This document shows positions 26,355 through 33,229 of a stretch of DNA of 64,000 nucleotides, piece after piece; within the stretch, counting starts at the first letter, position 1; every line of letters begins with the position of its first letter. Position numbers and translations under genes: made by a program. The DNA is from Pseudobutyrivibrio xylanivorans DSM 14809 (GTDB taxonomy: Bacteria > Bacillota > Clostridia > Lachnospirales > Lachnospiraceae): NCBI RefSeq assembly GCF_900141825.1, contig NZ_FQYQ01000009.1, positions 32,366 through 96,365 of the forward strand. The letters run 5' to 3'. Below the pieces are notes generated by a model. The model was not told where the DNA came from. It made no database searches and saw nothing but the letters and a program-made list of their open reading frames with translations.

Positions 26355-27191
26355 ATGAACGAGCAAATAAGAAAAAACACCGCATTATCTTGTTGGATTA
26401 TATTTGTAATCTTGATATTAGTACATGGGTTTGAGGCTATCGTCCTTAGGATGGATGAAACTATTTTTGGAGAGAACTTCATCAATAAGGTATTTGGCAT
26501 TCTCGTAGTTTTCCTAGTGGTGCGAAGCCTTAACTGGAAATTGTCTGATATAGGGTTTGCCAAAATTGGATTTATAAAACACATCGGCATAGGATTATTG
26601 ATTGCCATGTGTTCGTTTATTATTTCATATGGTGTAGAAATCATTATCCTCAAAATCCAGGGGTACGATATCGAATTTGGAATTTTCACTACCGGATTTT
26701 CATTGACAGGTGAAGCTGATGTGCATACTGGAATTGGATTTATCCTGATGTGTGTGTTCTTCAATATCATAAACGTAGTTATGGAGGAAGGCACATTTAG
26801 AGGACTTTTTTATTGTATTTACGGTATTGATCATTCTGCTAAGTTCGCGTTGCTGTTTCAGGCATTCTTATTTGGAGTATGGCATATTGTGACACCACTT
26901 CATAATCTGATTGATGGTGATATTAACATTGGAGCATTCATTGGACTAAGCGTGGGATATATCATTCTTGCTGGACTAATGGGTATCAAATGGGGACTGC
27001 TTTATCGTATGACTGGAAGTCTTTATGTAGGAATGGCTGACCATTTCTTCAACAATTGCGTTGCTACAAATCTGCTTCATGTAATTACAGAAAGCGGCGT
27101 GGATGAAATGATGATCATTCGTGTGGCAATAGCTCAGTTGTTATCATTTACAATTATTCTGCTGGTATGGAAGAAAAGAGAGAATAGATGA
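26355..27191 (+). CDS. CPBP family intramembrane metalloprotease
   Basis: 278 residues, about eight membrane segments. Motifs: VVMEEGTFRG (Glu144, Glu145, Arg149), FGVWH (His177) and GMADHFFNN (His/Asn near residue 231). It belongs to the Lachnospiraceae branch of Abi/CPBP proteins often found near bacteriocin or stress genes; no peptide gene is visible here. Start ATG 26355 with GAGGAG upstream. Followed by a 495-nt gene-free stretch that holds the second type of dyad element. Confidence 0.88.
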   Translation: MNEQIRKNTALSCWIIFVILILVHGFEAIVLRMDETIFGENFINKVFGILVVFLVVRSLNWKLSDIGFAKIGFIKHIGIGLLIAMCSFIISYGVEIIILKIQGYDIEFGIFTTGFSLTGEADVHTGIGFILMCVFFNIINVVMEEGTFRGLFYCIYGIDHSAKFALLFQAFLFGVWHIVTPLHNLIDGDINIGAFIGLSVGYIILAGLMGIKWGLLYRMTGSLYVGMADHFFNNCVATNLLHVITESGVDEMMIIRVAIAQLLSFTIILLVWKKRENR

Positions 27192-27299
27192 TTACTCATT
27201 TGACTTCTGCAGAGGGTGTCGCTCTTGTCACAATACTGCAAAGTGTGTAATGGATGATTCTTCGGTAATCGAGAAAATTTAGCAACAATACAATAAATG

Positions 27300-27582
27300 T
27301 TTATCGCAGCATTACAAGATAATCCTATTTTTCATGGGACCAGTGATAAAAAATTCCTATTTTTTTATATTCTTTATCGCAAGGATACGAAGTTATGCGC
27401 ATTTCAATGCTTGCCGCGATAGAAAATCATCCATTTAGAGGGGATTTTTATCACAAGCCGTGTCATCCGCCTCAGTGTTTTCGTTTTGGCGCGATAAAAG
27501 AATGTTTAAATCCGTAGCAATATAGTACTTTTTTATCGCATGAATGTGTAGGATGCTTTAATATTTACTTAGTTGCGATACT
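27300..27582. repeat. Second dyad family: eight alternating TTTATCGC/GCGATAAA half-sites
   Basis: Half-sites in alternating orientation at 27300, 27343, 27373, 27416, 27447, 27491, 27532 and 27575 (TTTATCGC or TTTATCAC; GTGATAAA, GCGATAGA, GCGATAAA, GCGATACT). Read as TTTATCGC...GCGATAAA the units are 51, 51, 52 and 51 nt, with starts 73, 74 and 85 nt apart. Read as GCGATAAA...TTTATCGC the half-sites are 30, 31 and 41 nt apart; 30 is the same spacing as in the TACGGAA elements. Same eight-half-site layout, different word. It ends 104 nt before the GNAT gene start. The flanks 27192-27299 and 27583-27686 show nothing else. Confidence 0.85.
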
Positions 27583-27686
27583 TATATCAGTTGCGGTTTT
27601 AAAGAACTAGAAGTTTTTCCACTATTGTGGGATGAGTGGAATCCCTGCCAGGTGTATGTGTTGACTTTGAAGTGAGGTGTAACGTT

Positions 27687-28199
27687 TTGAATATATTAGC
27701 TGAAACAGATAGATTATTAATAGTTGAGATGACAATGGATATGGTGGAGGACGTCCACAGAAATTCATTAGATGAAGATACAAGAAGATTTGTACCTGAT
27801 GAAGTATTTGAAACATTGGAAGAGGCCAAGGATACGGTGGAATTCCTAATGTCTCAATATAATTCCACTGATGGGCCGATGGTTTATGCATTGCTTTTGA
27901 AAGAGGATGATGTAAATATAGGGTACGTTCAACTTGTTCCCATTGGAGAAGGCAAATGGGAGATTGGGTACCATATTGCAAAACAGCATACATGCAAAGG
28001 CTATGCAACGGAAGCAGTAAAAGTATTTCTTCCGATTATAACAAAGAAAGTTGGCGTAGATGAAGTTTATGGAATTCGTTTATTGGAAAACAAAGCATCA
28101 GGAAGAGTCCTGGAAAAATGCGGATTTGAAACCTTCTTTGAAGGAGAAGGTGCTTATCATGATGGAGTCTATAAAATAAGTAAGAGTGTTTGGGGATAG
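27687..28199 (+). CDS. GNAT family N-acetyltransferase
   Basis: 170 residues, RimJ/RimL-like. LAETDRLLIVEMTMDMVEDV at the start, IGYHIAKQHTCKGYATEAVKVFLP as acetyl-CoA motif, NKASGRVLEKCGFE at the end. The start is placed at TTG 27687 because GTGAGGTGT lies 6 nt upstream and homology begins there; a GTG at 27636 would add 17 unconvincing residues. The next gene starts 5 nt after the stop, so the two are co-transcribed. It is downstream of the TTTATCGC dyad element. Confidence 0.82.
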   Translation: MNILAETDRLLIVEMTMDMVEDVHRNSLDEDTRRFVPDEVFETLEEAKDTVEFLMSQYNSTDGPMVYALLLKEDDVNIGYVQLVPIGEGKWEIGYHIAKQHTCKGYATEAVKVFLPIITKKVGVDEVYGIRLLENKASGRVLEKCGFETFFEGEGAYHDGVYKISKSVWG

Positions 28200-28204
28200 A
28201 AAAT

Positions 28205-28954
28205 ATGTTAAAAGATTTTTATGATATCGAAACAGAACCAATAGTAAATCTTGAAGCATTTTATGGTAAACCTAAAGAGATTACTGATAAATGCTTAATT
28301 ATTTTTTCTAAAGAAATTCATGATTATTTGCTGGCAAATTATGCATGTGAAAACATCGGAACAATAACTGCTTGTAATGGAAATACACCTATATATTTAG
28401 TTGAACATAATGGGGAAAAAATAGCATTCTATTTAACAGGTATTGGAGCAGCTGTTGCATCAGGAACTTGCTATGAGGTTTACTGGCAAACAGGTGCTAC
28501 AAAATTTATTATGTTTGGCTCCTGTGGAAGCTTAAATCCCGAAGCCACAACAGGTAAATTCATTGTGCCAACCCAAAGTTACCGAGGCGAAGGCACATCA
28601 TATTATTATGCACCGGCTGCAGATTATATTGATATAAAAGGTTCTGAGAGATTATCAGAAATTTTTGAAGAGCTAGATATCCCACATGTAAAAGGTCGAG
28701 TCTGGACTACAGATTCAATGCTTAGAGAGACAAAAGGGCTGGTTTCAAAAAGAAAAGCTGAAGGATGTATAGCAGTAGAAATGGAACTTGCTGGTGTTCA
28801 GGCATTATGTGATTTTTATGGTTTGACACTGTATGATTTTCTTGAAGCTGGTGATGTACTTGCAGATAGCGGCTACGAAGTGAAAGAATTAAAAAATGCA
28901 AATCACAGTCTTGGAAAGTTATTTATAGCACTAGAAGTTGCGGTAAGAATATAA
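28205..28954 (+). CDS. Nucleoside phosphorylase (PNP_UDP_1 family)
   Basis: 249 residues. Features of purine/uridine phosphorylases: GIGAAVASGTCYEVYWQTGATKFIMFGSCGSL, a phosphate and base pocket, and CIAVEMELAGVQALCDFYG near residue 195, in which the Glu-Met-Glu segment contacts ribose. It cleaves a nucleoside with phosphate; the base specificity cannot be read. Start ATG 28205 with GGGGATAGA upstream. It forms a small unit with the GNAT gene before it. Confidence 0.85.
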   Translation: MLKDFYDIETEPIVNLEAFYGKPKEITDKCLIIFSKEIHDYLLANYACENIGTITACNGNTPIYLVEHNGEKIAFYLTGIGAAVASGTCYEVYWQTGATKFIMFGSCGSLNPEATTGKFIVPTQSYRGEGTSYYYAPAADYIDIKGSERLSEIFEELDIPHVKGRVWTTDSMLRETKGLVSKRKAEGCIAVEMELAGVQALCDFYGLTLYDFLEAGDVLADSGYEVKELKNANHSLGKLFIALEVAVRI

Positions 28955-28983
28955 GCTTAGTTAGTCAAAATGGAGAGTCAAAA

Positions 28984-29529
28984 ATGGTATTATTAGTTAT
29001 TGATGTACAAAAAGGAATTACAGATAGCAGATTATATAATTTTGATAGTTTCATACGAGAGACAAAGAAGGTCATTGATGCTGCAAGAGCAAAGAATATT
29101 GAGATTATTTATGTTCAGCATGATGATGGTCCTGGAACAGGTTTTTCGGTAGGAGATGAGGACTATGAGATAGCAGATCAGGTTGCTCCAAGCGAGCATG
29201 AAAAGGTTTATGTTAAGACTATCAATAGTGCTTTTGGGAATGAGAAGTTGGCTCAACACTTACAAGAACAAGAAGATAAGCGACTAATGATTGTTGGATT
29301 ACAAACAAATTTCTGTATTGATGCAACAGTAAAATCTGCCTTTGAAAGAGGCTTCAAGGTGATTATCCCAAAGGAAACAAATTCTACTTTTGACAATGAT
29401 TACATGAACGGAGAGACTACATACAGATATTATAATGAAATGATGTGGCCTGAAAGATTTGCACAGTGTGTATCTGTAGAAGAGGCTATTATAATGATGG
29501 AGAGAAATTATGGTACAAGAGATAATTAG
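28984..29529 (+). CDS. Isochorismatase-like cysteine hydrolase
   Basis: 181 residues with the catalytic triad layout: Asp7 (LLVIDVQKG), a Lys in KTINSAFGNEKL, and Cys111 in GLQTNFCIDATVKSA. Members hydrolyse nicotinamide, ureidoacrylate, N-carbamoyl compounds or isochorismate; residues here do not single out one. RBS TGGAGAG. It overlaps the peptide deformylase-like gene by 20 nt, and its neighbours upstream act on nucleosides, so a salvage reaction is possible. Confidence 0.87.
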   Translation: MVLLVIDVQKGITDSRLYNFDSFIRETKKVIDAARAKNIEIIYVQHDDGPGTGFSVGDEDYEIADQVAPSEHEKVYVKTINSAFGNEKLAQHLQEQEDKRLMIVGLQTNFCIDATVKSAFERGFKVIIPKETNSTFDNDYMNGETTYRYYNEMMWPERFAQCVSVEEAIIMMERNYGTRDN

Positions 29530-29920
29530 AAATCAAATGTTTTTGGCTCAGAAGTGCGAGCCTGCCACAGAGAAGGATGCGCAGATAGCACAGGATTTGC
29601 TGGATACATTAAGAGCTAACATAGATCACTGTGTTGGTATGTGTGCCAACATGATTGGAGAAAGGAAGACTATTATTGCTGTTGCGGCTGGTCCTTTTCA
29701 GTTTGTAATGATTAATCCAAAGATTACCAAAAAGAAGGGCGAGTATAAGACTGAGGAAGGATGTCTGTCCTTGGATGGAGTAAGACCTTGCACTAGATAT
29801 GACGAGATTGAGGTTGACTTCCTTAATCAAAACTTTGAACCACAGCATGCCAAGTATACTGGGCTTACTGCAGAATCTATCCAACACCAGATTGACCATT
29901 GTAATGGGATAGTAATATAA
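29510..29920 (+). CDS. Peptide deformylase-like protein with altered active site
   Basis: 136 residues, the length and order of the short Clostridia deformylase group. Metal ligands are present: Cys85 in EEGCLSL, His126 and His130 in HQIDHCNG. The catalytic Glu of the HExxH motif is Gln127 (CAG), one base from the GAG of active relatives, and the N-terminal GxGLAAxQ motif reads GMCANMIG as in this subgroup. By family knowledge loss of that Glu removes or strongly lowers deformylation, so the protein may be inactive or have changed role. Start ATG 29510 lies inside the preceding gene (20-nt overlap). Confidence 0.85.
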   Translation: MVQEIIRNQMFLAQKCEPATEKDAQIAQDLLDTLRANIDHCVGMCANMIGERKTIIAVAAGPFQFVMINPKITKKKGEYKTEEGCLSLDGVRPCTRYDEIEVDFLNQNFEPQHAKYTGLTAESIQHQIDHCNGIVI

Positions 29921-29991
29921 GAAATTAACATATTTAAGAGGACAACATTGAATGATAATTAAACAGCAACTGGAGATAATAGAGCAGATAT

Positions 29992-30555
29992 ATGAACTTA
30001 AAACAATTAAATGAGAACGAAATAACGAAGCTCTACAATGAGCATATGGTAATAGATTTTCCCAAGGATGAATTGAAGCCACTGAATATGATTCTAGAAT
30101 CAGTGCGTGAAGGTTTTTATGATTGCCTGGGGCTTTATGAAAAAGAGGAAATGGTTGGCTATACCTTCATGGTAAAGCTTGATAACAGCTATCTAATAGA
30201 TTATATAGCTATCTTTCCAGAGCTTAGAAACAAAGGTATAGGAGCAAACCTACTCATTATTATAGATGACTATCTTGAAACAGCAGATAGAATTTTTGGA
30301 GAAGTAGAAGATCCAGACTATACAGATGATGAAGAGCAAAAGAAGCTTCAAACCAGGCGCCTAAACTTCTATCTACGCAATAGCTGTAGAGACACAGGGC
30401 TTCGAGTAAATTGTTTTGGTGTTAACTACATAATATTAGAAGCAGGAAAGACTCAATTTAAGGATAAAGATGAGGCTTGGAATCTGTATGAAAGATTCTA
30501 TAAAAGCTTCTTACCAGAGGAGAAATTCAAGAAAAATATAAGAAGAATAAATTAG
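29992..30555 (+). CDS. GNAT family N-acetyltransferase
   Basis: 187 residues. Begins MNLKQLNENEITKLYNEHM, typical of a Clostridia GNAT group; DYIAIFPELRNKGIGANLLIII is the acetyl-CoA motif. The second half (FYLRNSCRDTGLRVNCFGVNY) is longer than average. ATG 29992 has only a weak ribosome site, but a 20-codon frame (29951-30013, good ribosome site AAGAGGA) runs across it and could couple translation. Its stop lies 10 nt before the next gene in a junction nearly identical to that at 24751. Confidence 0.82.
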   Translation: MNLKQLNENEITKLYNEHMVIDFPKDELKPLNMILESVREGFYDCLGLYEKEEMVGYTFMVKLDNSYLIDYIAIFPELRNKGIGANLLIIIDDYLETADRIFGEVEDPDYTDDEEQKKLQTRRLNFYLRNSCRDTGLRVNCFGVNYIILEAGKTQFKDKDEAWNLYERFYKSFLPEEKFKKNIRRIN

Positions 30556-30565
30556 GTGATGGCTT

Positions 30566-30781
30566 ATGTTTTTCAAGAAAAAGATTGAGAAAAAAACATA
30601 TGATAAATCAACCAAGAAACCTATTATAAAAGCTTCTATTTGTAATGGAGAGCAAGTTGCTGGTTTCAAGAATATATTTACTGGTGCCTTTGAAGAAGTG
30701 ATGCTTATAAAGAACCAAGATGATTTGGCGGCATTCAAAGAGATATATGATATCACTGAAGAAATTGAAAAGGTATATTAA
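30566..30781 (+). CDS. Small conserved Lachnospiraceae-type protein, function unknown
   Basis: 71 residues, soluble and charged: KPIIKASICNGEQVAGFKN and FTGAFEEVMLIKNQDDLAAF. I recognise the pattern from short uncharacterised proteins in related genomes but know no function. Its first eight residues, MFFKKKIE, and the surrounding 37 nt (30553-30589) match the start of the GNAT gene at 24764 with two mismatches, although the proteins are otherwise unrelated. Confidence 0.7.
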   Translation: MFFKKKIEKKTYDKSTKKPIIKASICNGEQVAGFKNIFTGAFEEVMLIKNQDDLAAFKEIYDITEEIEKVY

Positions 30782-30786
30782 AAGAT

Positions 30787-30885
30787 ATGACTTCTTGTGG
30801 GCTACTTAAGGAAAAACCTATGCTTTGGTATTATGCTGCAAAAGCTCAAAAAGAAGATAAATATATTATTCACTATGGAATATAA
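30787..30885 (+). CDS. Short frame of 32 residues, possible gene fragment
   Basis: Begins MTSCGLLKEKPMLWYYAAKA, ends YIIHYGI. It has no convincing ribosome site. The aromatic, protein-like composition suggests a leftover of a larger gene rather than chance, but I cannot name it. Confidence 0.3.
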   Translation: MTSCGLLKEKPMLWYYAAKAQKEDKYIIHYGI

Positions 30886-30928
30886 TTATTTATAAAAGTA
30901 AATGTAATTAGAAAAGGAGAATATTGAA

Positions 30929-31351
30929 ATGGAAAAGAAAAGTACAAAGAAAATAATAATAGGTTTGGTTATATTAGCAGTGCTTATTGGTGGCTTTTTA
31001 TTATGCTACAACAAGTTTGCTGCTAAGGGCACAGTTGGCGAAAAGGCCATAGTAATTGAAGTAGTAGATTCTAATGGCATTAGTTCAGAGTACGATGTTA
31101 ACACAGATGCTGAGTATTTGAAGGATGCTATGGATGAGTTAGCCGCTAGTGACAGCTCTTTCTCATTTAGTGGCCAGGAAGGTGATTATGGTCTCATGGT
31201 AGAAGTAATCAACGGAGAGCAGGCTATCTATGCTGAGGACAATGCTTATTGGGCATTATATGTAAATGGAGAGTATGGACAGTATGGTGTAACTGAGCAG
31301 CCAGTAGGTGATGGAGATACCTATACCTGGAAATATGAATCTGCAGAATAA
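30929..31351 (+). CDS. DUF4430 (transcobalamin-like) membrane-anchored protein
   Basis: 140 residues: N-terminal membrane anchor (about 8-27), then an extracellular DUF4430 domain with TDAEYLKDAMDELAA, YGLMVEVINGEQAIY and AYWALYVNGEYGQYGVTEQPV. This domain is related to the small beta domain of transcobalamin/intrinsic factor and in Firmicutes often accompanies corrinoid or other ECF uptake genes. The next gene is an ECF S component and overlaps it, so surface capture of a cofactor for uptake is likely; the ligand, cobalamin or a precursor, is inferred. RBS AAAAGGAGAA. Confidence 0.85.
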   Translation: MEKKSTKKIIIGLVILAVLIGGFLLCYNKFAAKGTVGEKAIVIEVVDSNGISSEYDVNTDAEYLKDAMDELAASDSSFSFSGQEGDYGLMVEVINGEQAIYAEDNAYWALYVNGEYGQYGVTEQPVGDGDTYTWKYESAE

Positions 31352-31889
31352 TATGAATAATAAAGTCTGTTTTACCACTAAAGATATTGCTTTAGCGGGG
31401 ATGATGATTGCCGTAATCGAAGTATGTAAGGTGGCCCTTAGTTTTTTACCAAACATAGAACTGACCACATTTTGGCTGATAATGTTCACTTTATATTTTG
31501 GAAGAAAAGTGGTAGCAGTTGTTCCAGCTTTTATCTTGGTGGAAGGTGTCGTCTACGGAATGAATACCTGGTGGATAATGTATCTTTATATTTGGCCACT
31601 GCTTGTATTACTTACATGGATTTTTAGGAAGGAAGATTCCGCATTATTCTGGGGAATTGTGTCAGGGATATTTGGTCTCTGCTTTGGAATGCTTTGTTCA
31701 ATTACATATTTTTTCATTGGATTGAGTTCTGGTGGAGTGGTTGCAGGATTTAACACAGCCTTTTCCTGGTGGATATCTGGAATAATGTGGGATATGGTTC
31801 ACTGTGCAGGTAATTTTGTATTTATGGTGATTCTTTATACGCCTATAAAAAATGTGATGAAAATGATAGCTTCAAGAACCAATTGTTGA
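31335..31889 (+). CDS. ECF transporter S component (substrate-binding membrane protein)
   Basis: About 184 residues with six membrane segments, starting FTTKDIALAGMMIAVIEVCKV, the usual N-terminus of ECF S components that carries the Ala-x-x-x-Ala docking motif for the shared EcfT subunit. The pairing with a DUF4430 gene suggests corrinoid uptake. The shared EcfA/EcfT genes are not in the window. Start uncertain: ATG 31335 overlaps the DUF4430 gene by 17 nt, ATG 31353 has no ribosome site. Confidence 0.8.
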   Translation: MNLQNNMNNKVCFTTKDIALAGMMIAVIEVCKVALSFLPNIELTTFWLIMFTLYFGRKVVAVVPAFILVEGVVYGMNTWWIMYLYIWPLLVLLTWIFRKEDSALFWGIVSGIFGLCFGMLCSITYFFIGLSSGGVVAGFNTAFSWWISGIMWDMVHCAGNFVFMVILYTPIKNVMKMIASRTNC

Positions 31890-31938
31890 GTATCTTCAAG
31901 AAATAGGATAAGAGTTTTAGCACGAAATGGAGGAGTGT

Positions 31939-33036
31939 ATGAAAAAGAAGGTAGGCGTGGTTGTAGACATTATTATGTATGTGATTCTGCTGGTTCAGAT
32001 GATGTACGTGTTTATTGGAAACAATTTACATGAGCTACTTGGAATTGGATTTTTTGTATGTCTCATCATCCACCTTTGTATCAAAAATTGGTGGGCCAAG
32101 ACAATCTTGATTAAGAACAAACCAGCCTCTCGGAGATTTTTTGATATTATTACTATTCTGCTGGTTTTGACAATCATAATCCTTATGATCAGCAGTATGG
32201 GTGTATCAAGATTTTTGTTTACCTGGTTCCATTTTATGGGCAGCGCAGACCTGCACCGTTATCTTGCTACAGCTGTACTTACGCTTGGTGTTATCCATGG
32301 TGGGATGCATGGTTTTTGGCACGCTAAAAAAAAGAAACTTGCTGTCGTGGGAATCGTTATTGCAAGTGTAATTGCGTTTGCGTTGGGCATCTTTGGAGTA
32401 CCATTTTTAAATCGTCAAAAAAGAAGCGTAGAAATATCCTATGCAGATAAGCAGCCAGAAGCAACTATAGAATGGCAAGGAAACAAGCCTCTGGTAGTTT
32501 ATTTTACAAGAATGGGAAATAGCAATTTTGAGCCCGATGTTGATGCTGTTTCTGGTGCATCTCTCCTTATGTCAGATGGAGAAATGATGGGTAACAACCA
32601 GCTCCTTGCAAAAATGGTATGCGACATCACTGGCTTTGAATCAGAAGCAATCACTCTCACAGGAGAAAAGTATCCATCTTCTTACAGTGATACGATAGTG
32701 GTGGCTGGTGATGAGCTTAAAGCCCAGGCTAGACCTGGCGTGGAGCCAATTGATGTTTCAGAATATGATTCAATCATCCTTATCTACCCTTTGTGGTGGG
32801 GTTCGATTCCAATGCCTGTTGCCACATTCCTTGAGGATAATGATTTCGATGGTAAGACAATCTATCTAATCATAACTCATGGAAGTAGTGGATACGGAAA
32901 TACGATATCTGAGATTGAGGAGCTCTGCCCTAATGCAAAGGTAGTACCAGGGGCAAGTATTTATTGTGAGGACATCCCAGATGCAGGTGATCAGTTGATT
33001 GAGTTGCTTCGTAGGTGGAATACAGGAGTTAATTAA
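31939..33036 (+). CDS. Fusion of a heme-binding-like membrane domain (DUF4405 type) with flavodoxin
   Basis: 365 residues. Residues 1-155 have four membrane helices with paired His (LHELLGIGFFVCLIIHLCIKNWW; LHRYLATAVLTLGVIHGGMHGFWH), the pattern of DUF4405/cytochrome b-like domains that bind heme. Residues 185-365 are a flavodoxin (PLVVYFTRMGNSN phosphate loop, YPLWWGSIPMPVATFLEDNDF around the flavin). It could move electrons between a membrane heme and FMN within one chain; which side the flavodoxin faces depends on topology, and four helices would place it on the same side as the N-terminus. Start ATG 31939, GGAGG upstream. Confidence 0.85.
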   Translation: MKKKVGVVVDIIMYVILLVQMMYVFIGNNLHELLGIGFFVCLIIHLCIKNWWAKTILIKNKPASRRFFDIITILLVLTIIILMISSMGVSRFLFTWFHFMGSADLHRYLATAVLTLGVIHGGMHGFWHAKKKKLAVVGIVIASVIAFALGIFGVPFLNRQKRSVEISYADKQPEATIEWQGNKPLVVYFTRMGNSNFEPDVDAVSGASLLMSDGEMMGNNQLLAKMVCDITGFESEAITLTGEKYPSSYSDTIVVAGDELKAQARPGVEPIDVSEYDSIILIYPLWWGSIPMPVATFLEDNDFDGKTIYLIITHGSSGYGNTISEIEELCPNAKVVPGASIYCEDIPDAGDQLIELLRRWNTGVN

Positions 33037-33060
33037 CATTTTAAATATAAATCAGTGCAA

Positions 33061-33099
33061 AACAGACCCAATTCTGTGTGGAAGAGGGTCTGTTTTTTT
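33061..33099 (+). terminator. Intrinsic terminator with an alternative pairing partner
   Basis: AACAGACCC (33061-33069) pairs with GGGTCTGTT (33086-33094), with T to 33099. ATTCTGTG (33071-33078) in the loop could instead pair with CACAGAAT (33100-33107) just after the T run, a possible antiterminator. Confidence 0.82.
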
Positions 33100-33120
33100 C
33101 ACAGAATAACAATAGAAAAA

Positions 33121-33171
33121 TTTCCGTAACGGAAAGTTTTTCTTTTACAACTAGTACAACAAGTGTATTAT
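33121..33171 (+). promoter_or_regulatory. Palindromic operator and promoter of the MFS gene
   Basis: TTTCCGTAACGGAAA (33121-33135) is a perfect palindrome around one base. It sits just before a -35 TTTACA (33144-33149), 16-bp spacer and -10 TATTAT (33166-33171). The half-site TTTCCGT is the same word as in the TACGGAA dyad elements, here with no spacer. Confidence 0.65.
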
Positions 33172-33229
33172 AGTTTGTGTAAGTTCCATGTAGAATGAAG
33201 TCATGAAAACAAGTAAGGAGGCTTCAGGT

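Noticed and set aside
26042..26794. A 250-residue minus-strand open frame opposite the chromate remnant and CPBP gene
   Set aside because: It is a shadow of the plus-strand membrane genes, with low-complexity Ile/Pro/Asn-rich content and no ribosome site.
29951..30013. A 20-codon gene before the GNAT gene at 29992
   Set aside because: It overlaps the real start in another frame and has no recognisable content; kept only as a possible coupling frame.
32551..32600. Covalent FMN-attachment motif (DAVSGAS) in the flavodoxin fusion
   Set aside because: The segment lies at the position where this flavodoxin group usually has a D-x-D-A-x-S-x-A-S loop; no FMN_bind domain surrounds it.
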